Positions 12,025 through 21,121 of a stretch of DNA of 59,784 nucleotides are shown here, piece by piece; the stretch's first letter is position 1; each line of letters opens with the position of its first letter. Origin of the DNA: Trichosphaerium sp. ATCC 40318 (lineage: Eukaryota; Discosea; Flabellinia; Trichosidae); assembly GCA_038496445.1 (NCBI GenBank), contig JALMLS010000273.1, positions 1 to 59,784 on the forward strand, in the 5' to 3' direction. The position numbers and the translations under genes were made by a program. The notes below the pieces were generated by a model. It did not search any database and was not told the DNA's origin. It saw only the letters and a program-made list of their open reading frames with translations.

Positions 12025-12375
12025 ATGGCATTGTCAATTAGAGCGGAATTAAGGCAAATGGAGTTTCTTTCGTTGCTAAAACACCAAAAGAGAGAACCTA
12101 ACTTGTGAGTACCTTTGGTAGATCGTTTACTTGCTTTTAGAGCGATTACTAACAATATAACTGTAAGCGTTTGTAATAGTAGATTAACTATACCTAGTAT
12201 AAAGTACTACGCTCCAGAATATCAAAAACAGTACAAACGTCGCTATGGAGATGTAACCGTTAAACAAAAAAAAGTCATCAAAATTATTGAAAAAAAATTA
12301 GATTTCAACTTGTTAAACGGCTATAGCCTTTTAGCGACCACATCGTACAATTTCCAGATAGCCCCGAGCTTTTAA
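12025..12375 (+). CDS. Small two-exon hypothetical protein (104 aa)
   Basis: Not recognised. Exon 1 is 12025-12104 (starts MALSIRAELRQMEF), exon 2 is 12141-12375; the 36-nt intron runs from GTGAGT to CTTTTAG and the frame is kept. The product is Lys/Tyr-rich in its second half (YYAPEYQKQYKRRYGDV, then VIKIIEKK), has no signal peptide or membrane segment, and ends at TAA 12373-12375. The Ty3 element starts about 110 bp downstream. Divergent placement with the charged protein suggests a shared promoter in 11888-12024. Confidence 0.5.
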
Positions 12376-12486
12376 TTAAAAAAAAGCAAAGCTAGGGTTA
12401 CTCCTGTACCACACGTGATTTTCATATGAAAATCTCTACATACTCTAATAGGGTTCACACTGTACTTTTGAATTCATACATAGGCC

Positions 12487-12490
12487 CAAA
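12487..12490. repeat. Target site duplication of the Ty3 element, left copy (CAAA)
   Basis: The 4 bp CAAA just outside the left LTR match the CAAA directly after the right LTR at 20981-20984. Four bases can match by chance, but position and element integrity make a true duplication likely. Confidence 0.6.
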
Positions 12491-12612
12491 TGTAAGAGTG
12501 ATTTAGGTAAGGAGAGAGTTCAGGCCGATCCCTGAGTGTATTTATTGTGTACGCTTAAGGCGTAGTAGTACAAGATTAACTTAAGAGACATCCGTCATAT
12601 GTGTATCTTACA
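12491..12612 (-). repeat. 3' LTR of the Ty3 element
   Basis: This 122-bp direct repeat is identical base for base to 20859-20980. It is bounded by 5'-TG and CA-3' with short inverted ends (TGTAAGA / TCTTACA). It is very short for a gypsy-type LTR. Confidence 0.95.
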
Positions 12613-12629
12613 GAGCTCCCTTTCTTCTT
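12613..12629 (-). other. Polypurine tract of the Ty3 element
   Basis: On the minus strand AAGAAGAAAGGGAGCTC directly abuts the 3' LTR, the expected position of the plus-strand primer. Only the last bases (CTC) depart from purine. Confidence 0.7.
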
Positions 12630-12739
12630 AGCGGACGTCCCGTCGGCTCATCCAAATCCATCATATCCGTTGTGATAGCTCGGAAACCTGCATAACCGTA
12701 TAACCAGTTCTAGACTGGAGGTAAATTTAGCTTTTATCA

Positions 12740-14103
12740 CTATTGATCACCCGATAGAGCCAATGCCATGTCCAGTGCGAAGGTGTCCTCGAAATGTTCA
12801 ATTATGTTATCTAGCCATTCTCTGAGTTCCTCTTTATCACTTGTTTTGCCCAGGTCCTTGATTAGTCGTTTTTGCGTGTGTCCATCTCTCACATACGGTG
12901 AACCTCGTCCAATCAGGTTCGTGATTGCTTGTTTTATCTTCTTCTTATTCATCTTTGGTGCTATTGCGGCTACATCCTTTAGTAATCCTTTTAATATTTC
13001 TGTTCTGTGTGCTTTGCTTCTCCTTGTTATTTTTCTGTTCTCTTTTGGTATCTCCTTTACTACCCCTTTCTTTAGTTTCTGTGCTATCACTTCCGTTTCC
13101 TCTATGTCTTTCTGTGTTGGCGGCGTGTTTTCCTCAATGTAATCATCGTCTCCAACCATTCGTATATTTTCTGTGTCGTCGAAGTTTTTGAATTGTGGTT
13201 CTTCATCTGGTCTCAGGAATGAATCTATGAATGGTTTTAATCGCTCCACGTTGACCACCTTGCTCATGCGGCTATGTTGTGGTAGCTCCATTAAGCATGT
13301 TGTGGGTCCAGGTCTGCTTAATATCTTGTAGGGTCCCTGCCATTTGCATGTGAACTTTCCCTGTTCTTCTGTACGGTATGGTATGTTGATCCATACCAGT
13401 TGTCCCGGTTTGTAGTCCACGAACCGTCTCTTCTTATTGTAGTATCTGGCTTGGTCTCTCTTTGCTTTCAATATCGCTTTCTTCGCTATCTGGTATGCAT
13501 ATCTTAGCCGGTGTGCTAATACATCAGCCCAGTGTGCCATCCTGTACTTGTCTGGTATCTGTACTTTCTCTTCATTTAGCATATCCGCTGGTATCCTTGG
13601 TTCGCGTCCAAACATCAGTAAGAATGGTGAGTATCCCGTGGAGTGATGTATAGCAGTTCTGTAAGCGTATAATGCGTACGGTATCCAATAGTCCCAGTCA
13701 TTTTGTTGTGCATTCACTAATGACTTTAGGATTTCTACTATTGTGTGGTTGAATCTCTCTGTTTGTCCGTCCGTTTGCGGGTGAAATGCTGTTGTTCTCT
13801 TTGGGTGGATGTATAGCATATTCATAACCCTCGTCAGGAACTTCCCTGTGAAGTCTTTGCCTTGGTCCGTTAGTACTTGTTTGGGTAAGCCATATCGGAA
13901 GCAGAAGTCCTTCACAAAAACAGGAGCCACGTCCGTAGCGTGATGACTGGTCAGAGGGTAAGCGTCCGTCCATTTGGTGAAGTGATCGGTGATCACTAAC
14001 AGGTACTTATACCCCCGTGCTGTTTGTGGTAGTGGTCCGACAATGTCCATTGCCACTACCTGCATTGGTTCCAGTACAGGGAAGTTTACTGCGAACCCAC
14101 CCT
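12740..14103 (-). CDS. Ty3 pol, integrase core and C-terminal part
   Basis: Last segment of the polyprotein, separated from the upstream part only by the inserted element at 14104-15140. It contains the DDE integrase core: first Asp in MDIVGPLP, second Asp in LTDQGKDF, Glu in DGQTERFN, with the family-typical TAFHPQTDGQ before the Glu. A GPY/F-like module follows (PGQLVWINIPYR, FTCKWQGPYKIL). The tail of about 150 residues is charged and unassigned; no chromodomain is obvious. It ends with TAG at 12740. The first ATG after the insertion is at 14065, but the open frame reaches the insertion boundary. Confidence 0.9.
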
Positions 14104-15140
14104 CAGGGCTGAAACTCAGCTAGGCATTGCCTTAAAAAATGATGCATATTCCTAACATTTGGCATTAGATGGCAAAATCAAGGCATTTGCATTTGGCAAT
14201 GCCCAATAAAATAAGGCATTTTTACAAAAAGGCAATGCCTTCATCAAAAAGGCATTAATACCAGGCATTTTTGGGCATCTTTTGGCATTGCATAAAATCA
14301 GGTAATGCCTTGTATTGCATTTTTTGGCATTGCATAAAATCACGTAATGCCCTGTATTGCAAGTACTTTATGCCTTTATTATGCCTTATTTTTTTAAGCA
14401 ATATATGCCTTGTATTTTAATTCATATATAAGGCATTGCCTATACTATATCATAGGACTGATCACATTAAGGAAGTGGTTTAAGGTAAGTAACAGTCAAA
14501 CAACTTTTACACTTTTTTTTTCACATCACCTACTGACGTTTTATATAGATAGGCACCTAACGCTCTTAGTAATTCATGAAATTAGACGAAACCACCGCCA
14601 AACGAACCGCAGCACTCTATTTCACCTACAACAGTAGTAGGAGTGAACTCCGCGATATTTCCAGGACCGCGGAATTCTAACACTACAAGGTAAGTTTTTT
14701 TTTTTTTTTTTCTACACCATCTCATATTTTCTTTAAGGTTTTTTCAAATGTGGACTTAGGAGTTTTGTGTATTGTATGTGCACTGTATTATAAAATAAAT
14801 AGTTGTGTTATTACCTGAAAATGCCCTGGTTTATTAGGCACTGTAGACTATGATAATGCTTACTTTTTGCCTTCAAAATAAGGCATTGATGCATGAGTTA
14901 TGCCCTAATTTGAAGGGCATAATTCCTAAAAATATGCAGGCAAAACCATTGCAATCTTGTGTACCAGATGCAAGCATTTTTCATCAAATATAAGGCATTT
15001 TTGGAGCAAAAAATAAGGCATTGCCCTGTATTTGCCTTTTTGAATGAGGCAAAAACTAGGCATTTTTGTAAAAAATAAGGCATTATTTGATGAAAATGCC
15101 TAGGCATTGTCCAAAAATGCCTTGTTGAGTTTCAGCCCTG
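14104..15140. mobile_element. 1.04-kb TIR DNA element, copy 1, inserted in integrase
   Basis: It begins CAGGGCTGAAACTCA and ends with the exact inverse TGAGTTTCAGCCCTG. Both ends are packed with GGCATT / AATGCC motifs on both strands, a subterminal-repeat pattern like that of transposase-binding regions. It interrupts pol between the integrase zinc finger and the catalytic core. A 2-bp duplication (AG in the element's minus orientation) flanks it; taking out the element and one AG restores the frame exactly. It is too short to encode a transposase, so it is non-autonomous. Copy 2 at 19084-20121 is the same apart from one T in a long T run. The superfamily is not clear. Confidence 0.9.
14576..14680 (+). 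CDS. 34-codon ORF inside TIR element copy 1
   Basis: This short frame (starts MKLDETTAKRTAALYFTYN, contains SELRDISRTAEF) lies in the one part of the element that is free of GGCATT repeats. It is followed 12 bp later by GTAAGT and a T run. It vaguely resembles the helix-turn-helix start of a transposase, so it may be the stump of the parent's gene. The same ORF is at 19556-19660 in copy 2. Whether it is expressed is unknown. Confidence 0.3.
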   Translation: MKLDETTAKRTAALYFTYNSSRSELRDISRTAEF

Positions 15141-16811
15141 CTTCGGTAATCTTGGAGTCTTCGCCCTCTGACATCTCTTGCAGGACTCACACCATTCTCG
15201 CACGTCAGAATACATATTAGGCCAGTAGAATCTTCGTGTTAATCGCTGGTATGTCTTTATGAATCCAAAGTGTCCTGCGAATGGTGCATCGTGACATAAT
15301 CGCATGATGAAATTTTGCATATTCTGTGGTACGTATATCTGTAACGTATTTGACCCTTCTATTGTTTTGTTCCTTTTGTCTATGTGATACAATATGTGTG
15401 TATCATTGTCGTATCCGAGGCTCTTCACTTTGGTAATAAATATTGATTTCCTAAACCCATGTTTCCGTTTGACCCAGTTGGGTATGTTTCCTTCTGTGAT
15501 GAATTGTATGTACGCTCTTATGATCGGATCTGTTCGTTGGCAGTTATCCCAGTTTATATTTTCCATTGTGTCCAGTCCGTCTTTGAGTTCCTTTGTGTCT
15601 TCCTGCGTCTTCATTCTTAGGGTTGTTTTCTTTGGTTCATTTGTCTTCTCCCCTGTATGATCGTCATCTATTGCCATGTTCATATATACAGTGTTTACTG
15701 TATCGACTAATGGTGGTCTCGTCAGAGCGTCGGCGTCCAAATGCTTTTTTCCTTGTTTGTACTTTAATTTGTAATCGTAACTTTGTAGTTCTAATAACCA
15801 TCGTGCAACCAGTGCTCTTGGGTTTTGTAGGTTCTGTATATATTCTAGTGGCTTGTGATCCGTGTATACCACCAGTGTGAATTCCGTTAACGAAATATAT
15901 CCTGCAAACTCCTTAATGGCTGATATCACTCCCAGCGTTTCCCTCTCTATTGTTGAGTATTTCTGTTGAGCTTTATTGAATGCTTTGCTGTAGTATGCGA
16001 TCACGTGTTCTCTTCTGTTGTGTTTTTGTACCAGAGTTGCGCCCATCGCTACTTGTGAGGCATCTACATGTATTTCGAATGGTATGGTGAAATCTGGGTG
16101 CTTCAATATCGGTGGTGATATAAGCAATTCTCGTAGTTTTTCGAATGCTTTCTGTTGTTTATCGGACCATTCCCATGCAGCGTCTTTGTGTTTCAATTTG
16201 TTTAACGGGCTTGCCCAGTGGGCGTATCTGGGCACAAATCTACGATAGTATCCTGTGATTCCCAAGAAGCGCTCTACTTCGTTGATATCTTTCGGTGCTG
16301 GTGCTTCCTTGATGACTTTGATTATTCTCGGGTTAGTCGCGATGCCATTAGCGGTTACGATGTGTCCTAGGAACTCTACTTCGTCTTTGAAAAGTACTGC
16401 TTTGGATGCTTTTAGCTTGACATTGTGCTCTCTCATCCTTGAGAACATGAGTTTCAGGTGGACCAGGTGCTCTTCGAAGGTGCTGCTGAATACAATAATG
16501 TCATCTACATAGCACAAGCATACTTGCCAGAGTAGTCCAGACAACATTAGGTTCATGTGCCTCTGGAAGGTGGCTTGCGCGTTCTTTAATCCAAAGGGCA
16601 TTCCTAGCCACTCGTATAATCCCCAAGGCGTTGCAAACGCTGTTTTTGATCTATCTTTATCTGCCATTTTAATTTGCCAGTATCCTGATATAGCATCAAA
16701 AAGTGAGAACAGTTTCGCTCTGGATAATGCCTCCAGTAGTTCTGTAATGCGTGGTAGTGGGTGCACATCTTTCTTTGTAACTTTGTTCAGTGCTCTGTAA
16801 TCGATGCAGAA
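15141..16811 (-). CDS. Ty3 pol: reverse transcriptase, RNase H, integrase zinc finger
   Basis: It continues the frame directly after the TGA at 16814-16812. Reverse transcriptase: FDAISGYWQIKM holds the first catalytic Asp and CYVDDIIVF the YVDD pair. RNase H follows with HVDASQVAMGATLVQ, IERETLGV, TDHKPLEYI and LDADALTRP, carrying the acidic catalytic residues. The integrase HHCC finger is visible as HDAPFAGHFG (two His) and CESCKRCQRAKTP (two Cys). The frame runs into the inserted element at 15140; the apparent stop at 15132-15134 is inside that element. In an intact element this would be cut from the polyprotein by the protease. Confidence 0.93.
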
Positions 16812-19083
16812 TCACCATGTACCATCTTTTTTCCTTACTAGTACTACCGGTGCTGACCATTGTGATTTAGATTCTTGTATCACTCCCATTTTTAACATTC
16901 GTTCTACCTCCTTTTTGACGATCTCACGCTTCTGTGGCGGTAGTGGTCGGTAGGGAATGTGTACTGGTCTGGCGTTTTCATCTGTATCGATGTAGTGCTC
17001 CGTTCCTTTCGCGTTAGCTGGCGTCTCTAGTTCTGACGTGAATACGTCCAAGTTACTAGCCATGAATGTGTATGCTATTTTCTTCTGTTCTTCCGTTATG
17101 TTATTGCCCTCCATTTTGAATGTCTGTTTCGCTTTCATGATATCTGCTTCTGTGACTTTCTCGTTCTCCTTGGTGATCTTGTCCATCTCTTTCCTGTAAT
17201 CGATATCTAGTGATGACACGTCGTCATCTTCTGAGATAACCCGAAATCGAGCAATGTTGCAGTTTTTCTTGATGATCTTTGTTCTGTTGGTTGCATTCAT
17301 CACGTGTACTGGTACCATGTGTTTGTTAACTACTTTGCAGCATGTTCGTGCGAGTTGTATACCCAGTTTGTTGAATATGATATTGTGACTGTCTCCTCCT
17401 TCGACTTCGTGTGCTTCTACTATTCCCTCTCTTTTCGTGACCGGCGTCGATAGCTTTGCCCAGAATTGACACTGTGAGTATTTGGGTATTTTGATCTTGC
17501 CTCCAGTGATAATGAACGCTTCGTCTGGCTTCTGAATATTCTCTCTGATTTTGTTAAGGCCGATCTCATCTTTTAGTTTGTTGGTTATGGTGTCCGTGGT
17601 GAAATCTATCTTTAAACCAAATCCTTTTATCATATTTAATCCTAATAATATGCGGTATCTGAACTTCTTTACCACATAGAATAGCACATTCTGCTTCTGA
17701 CTGCCAATTGTGATAGGTACTGTAGCCGTTCCAATGATAGGCAACGGTCTGTTATTAGCTGCCAGTACTCTCGGTTGCGCTGTATGATGTACCAAATTCC
17801 TCTTGCTGATCCGTTTCATAGTGGCGTAGCTGATGATACTGCATGTTGCACCTGTATCTATTACTGCGTCTATGTTCTCCATCGTGTCTACTGTGACCTT
17901 CGCCATTGTGATATTGTATGAATATTTCTTTCGTGGAAGGCCATCTGCTATAGTGTTCACACTAGCGTCCTGATGTAATCTAGTGTGTTCTACACAATGG
18001 GTATGCCTTTTGCCTTCTGCTGGTTCGATTGTGTTACCGTTCGGCATTTTTGCGTAATCAGCGTCATCATGACTCAGCAGTTGTTTAACTTCATCCTCCA
18101 CTATGTACTCGTCTCTCTTTGTGAGCTTGTTAGTGCCAAAAGATCCCATAGGGCCTGTAGAAAACGGAGACTTTGCGTAAGACCAGATATGTTTATTAAC
18201 TTCTACATTATTAACATCATCACGACGTCTTGGGCATCTCTCCGCGGTGTGTTCGCGACTCTTGCATATCTGACATGCTTCTCGCCTGCTGTCAGTGTCA
18301 CGTCTTCTGTCTCGTTCATCTCTACGTGGTGTATCGTATCTGCGTCTCTTGGGTTCGTCTCGGTAGCGTCGATCATCATAGTTGTTTCTTTTCCGTTTCT
18401 CGTCACGTGCTCTCCTTTCTCGTGATCTCGATCTTCTATCCCTATCTGCACGCCGCCTATCATATTCGCGTGTTCTGTTGTTCCTAGTGTACGAATCTCG
18501 CCTGTCGTAATAACGTCGGTCGCTATCTCTGGGGCGTGGGAGCGGTTTGATCTGGCGTTCATCTCTTCTATTGGTTGGTCTGCTGGGTACTTGCTTCTTA
18601 GGCGTTGTGATTGTGTTGATCGCGTTTTCCTCCTTCATGATGCTTCTCTTCCTGGCTAGCATCTGCTTGCGTACTTTTTCCTTATCGTGGTAGCTGCGTT
18701 CCGCCTTGGTTGCAATTTTGATGATCTTTTCGTAGTCCATCTTTGTTGAGTCATAGTTGCCATAATGCGCCTTCACTTTCATCCTTAGGTTAGGTAATAA
18801 CCCAGCAAAGAATACACGTGTCTTTTCCTTGACTGATTGTCGCGCCATGCTAGCCCATCTGTCGATGTATGCACGAAATTCTTCCACTGACTGATCGATT
18901 TGTTGTTGCGCTGATTGTAGCTTCTGGTACGCTTCATCTGTGCCACGGATATAATGGAATCTTCTAATGAGTGCCAGTATCGCTTCTGCCGGTTCATTGC
19001 TGTCCAAGTTACTCAGCATCGTGAATGCTTCTTCTTCGGCTGCTCTTGCGAGTAAATATAAATATCCCTTCTTGTTGATGTTG
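16812..19083 (-). CDS. Ty3 gag C-terminal part, protease and start of reverse transcriptase
   Basis: It contains gag capsid-like sequence (QQIDQSVEEFRAYIDRWASM), a very Arg/Asp-rich nucleocapsid stretch, and a CCHC knuckle (CQICKSREHTAERC). The aspartic protease follows with AVIDTGATCSII as active-site motif and later ILLGLNMIKGFG. The reverse transcriptase begins at RPLPPQKREIV and APVVLVRKKDGTW. The frame ends at TGA 16814-16812, where related elements have an Arg codon, and continues in the same frame after it. The upstream edge is the boundary of TIR element copy 2; the first ATG (19145) lies within that element and is not a genuine start. Confidence 0.92.
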
Positions 19084-20121
19084 CAGGGCTGAAACTCAGC
19101 TAGGCATTGCCTTAAAAAATGATGCATATTCCTAACATTTGGCATTAGATGGCAAAATCAAGGCATTTGCATTTGGCAATGCCCAATAAAATAAGGCATT
19201 TTTACAAAAAGGCAATGCCTTCATCAAAAAGGCATTAATACCAGGCATTTTTGGGCATCTTTTGGCATTGCATAAAATCAGGTAATGCCTTGTATTGCAT
19301 TTTTTGGCATTGCATAAAATCACGTAATGCCCTGTATTGCAAGTACTTTATGCCTTTATTATGCCTTATTTTTTTAAGCAATATATGCCTTGTATTTTAA
19401 TTCATATATAAGGCATTGCCTATACTATATCATAGGACTGATCACATTAAGGAAGTGGTTTAAGGTAAGTAACAGTCAAACAACTTTTACACTTTTTTTT
19501 TCACATCACCTACTGACGTTTTATATAGATAGGCACCTAACGCTCTTAGTAATTCATGAAATTAGACGAAACCACCGCCAAACGAACCGCAGCACTCTAT
19601 TTCACCTACAACAGTAGTAGGAGTGAACTCCGCGATATTTCCAGGACCGCGGAATTCTAACACTACAAGGTAAGTTTTTTTTTTTTTTTTTTCTACACCA
19701 TCTCATATTTTCTTTAAGGTTTTTTCAAATGTGGACTTAGGAGTTTTGTGTATTGTATGTGCACTGTATTATAAAATAAATAGTTGTGTTATTACCTGAA
19801 AATGCCCTGGTTTATTAGGCACTGTAGACTATGATAATGCTTACTTTTTGCCTTCAAAATAAGGCATTGATGCATGAGTTATGCCCTAATTTGAAGGGCA
19901 TAATTCCTAAAAATATGCAGGCAAAACCATTGCAATCTTGTGTACCAGATGCAAGCATTTTTCATCAAATATAAGGCATTTTTGGAGCAAAAAATAAGGC
20001 ATTGCCCTGTATTTGCCTTTTTGAATGAGGCAAAAACTAGGCATTTTTGTAAAAAATAAGGCATTATTTGATGAAAATGCCTAGGCATTGTCCAAAAATG
20101 CCTTGTTGAGTTTCAGCCCTG
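19084..20121. mobile_element. 1.04-kb TIR DNA element, copy 2, inserted in gag
   Basis: It has the same sequence and orientation as 14104-15140, with one extra T in the homopolymer near 19690. Its ends are CAGGGCTGAAACTCA and TGAGTTTCAGCCCTG. It interrupts gag; a CA duplication flanks it, and removing the element plus one CA joins the two gag halves in frame. The near-identity of the two copies points to very recent movement or to gene conversion between them. Confidence 0.9.
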
Positions 20122-20275
20122 TGTACGTGTCGGCCGTTTGTCTTATTCTGGTCAAGTACACGTACATAGCTCTGACGGATATGTCGCTGCCAAATTTGTT
20201 CTGTGCTTCTGGTACTTTGCCAGCTTTATTCATCGTGATTGACTTAGACCAATCACTGCCAAATACCAATCCGTT

Positions 20276-20839
20276 TCAGTCTCTGATGGCGTGTGGTAGG
20301 AACTGTAATACGCACTTGTGTTCTTCTTTTGTGCATTCCATTTTGTTGAGTCTCTCTACCCTATCATCTGCTTTGTACGAGGATATACTGGATCGACTAT
20401 CAGGCGTCTCGTGTACTTCCTTGCGCACGTCTTCCATATTGCGAAAATCGTCATCATCTTCGTCGTCGTCACCCAGACTGACTGGACTGTTGTATGGCTT
20501 GGGTGCTGCGTCTGCGTCTTTGGTGTCAGTGTTGCTTGTCCTTCTCCTCTTGGTGGTATTTCCCTTTGTAGCATCGCCAGTTCGCTTGCGGATCTTCTTG
20601 GGCGTGCTGGTGACCTTTGGTACATTTGTGAATCCCTTGGCTGGCGTCGATCCTTTGCCACGTGTGGGACCAGGTTTGTTCTCGCTTTCTTCATCGGAGC
20701 TGAAATTCACACGTAGCTCTTCCCCCTCTTTCTCGCTAGATTTGCCTTTCTGCTCGTTCTCCAATCCCGTACCTGCGTCAATATCGGCGTCAGCCGCGTT
20801 ATCCTTAATGGTTTCATCATTGTCGCCAGCAGTGCTCAT
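20276..20839 (-). CDS. Ty3 gag N-terminal part, ends at an in-frame TGA
   Basis: It starts at ATG 20839 (MSTAGDNDETIKDN), about 20 nt after the LTR, so the untranslated leader is almost nothing but the primer-binding site. The region is hydrophilic, with acidic and Lys/Arg stretches (RKRTGDATKG, DDDEDDDDF). It stops at TGA 20278-20276, but the same frame stays open after it (NGLVFGSDWSKSITMNKAG...) down to the TIR element at 20121. The TGA is probably a mutated sense codon; programmed readthrough is the alternative. Confidence 0.75.
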   Translation of the reverse strand: MSTAGDNDETIKDNAADADIDAGTGLENEQKGKSSEKEGEELRVNFSSDEESENKPGPTRGKGSTPAKGFTNVPKVTSTPKKIRKRTGDATKGNTTKRRRTSNTDTKDADAAPKPYNSPVSLGDDDEDDDDFRNMEDVRKEVHETPDSRSSISSYKADDRVERLNKMECTKEEHKCVLQFLPHAIRD

Positions 20840-20856
20840 ATGTGCTCGTGTCGCCA
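20839..20856 (-). other. Primer-binding site of the Ty3 element
   Basis: On the minus strand TGGCGACACGAGCACATA begins two bases after the 5' LTR. TGG pairs with the CCA end of a tRNA. I did not identify the tRNA; the tRNA-Thr in this window does not match. The end of the site overlaps the gag ATG. Confidence 0.65.
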
Positions 20857-20858
20857 AA

Positions 20859-20980
20859 TGTAAGAGTGATTTAGGTAAGGAGAGAGTTCAGGCCGATCCC
20901 TGAGTGTATTTATTGTGTACGCTTAAGGCGTAGTAGTACAAGATTAACTTAAGAGACATCCGTCATATGTGTATCTTACA
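20859..20980 (-). repeat. 5' LTR of the Ty3 element
   Basis: Identical to the repeat at 12491-12612. It should contain the element's promoter; the AATAAA inside it (from CACAATAAATACAC on the minus strand) is a likely polyadenylation signal for the matching 3' LTR. Confidence 0.95.
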
Positions 20981-20984
20981 CAAA
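20981..20984. repeat. Target site duplication of the Ty3 element, right copy (CAAA)
   Basis: Matches 12487-12490 on the other side of the element. Confidence 0.6.
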
Positions 20985-21121
20985 AAGCCATAATCAAGCA
21001 AGTTTAGCAAGATAAAAAAAAGAGATTTTGCAAATCCGGCCCATCGAGTCGTCATCAAAAAAGTCAACTTTTGTAAACCCAAAAATTGTGGATTTCACAA
21101 TAAAGAATACGTAACTCCCCA

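Larger units (their letters stand above)
12491..20980 (-). mobile_element. Complete Ty3/gypsy LTR retrotransposon carrying two nested DNA elements
   Basis: An 8490-bp element oriented on the minus strand. It has identical 122-bp LTRs starting TGTAAGA and ending TCTTACA, a primer-binding site starting TGGCGACACG two bases after the 5' LTR, a purine tract before the 3' LTR, and a gag-pol region with CCHC zinc knuckle, aspartic protease, reverse transcriptase, RNase H and integrase in Ty3 order. Two 1.04-kb elements (14104-15140, 19084-20121) sit inside it. Without them and one 2-bp duplication each, the region from 20857 to 12740 is one reading frame of 2013 codons, broken by TGA at 20278-20276 and 16814-16812. 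The identical LTRs argue for recent insertion. Confidence 0.95.

Noticed and set aside
12768..13191. Long plus-strand ORFs rich in Ser, Leu, Phe and Val opposite the integrase tail
   Set aside because: They are the antisense of the Ty3 coding sequence; composition and lack of any motif fit a shadow frame.
14152..15107. Minus-strand ORFs inside the TIR elements (63 and 69 codons, also at 19132-20088)
   Set aside because: Made of the GGCATT repeat (N-A-L, C-N-A-K and the like); no protein-like composition.
14104..15140. hAT transposon because of the CAGGG start and subterminal repeats
   Set aside because: No 8-bp target duplication on either copy; only 2 bp fit.
14104..20121. TIR elements as introner-type introns, since their removal restores the frame
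   Set aside because: The element ends lack GT and AG at the borders, and a 2-bp duplication has to be removed as well, so ordinary splicing would not restore the frame.
12740..20857. TGA as a sense codon in this organism
   Set aside because: Trp is always TGG in the host exons I read, no host exon carries an in-frame TGA, and two host genes appear to end with TGA.
20088..20903. 271-codon plus-strand ORF across the Ty3 gag start
   Set aside because: Antisense to gag, runs through the LTR and the TIR element end, and is Ser/Leu-rich like the other shadows.
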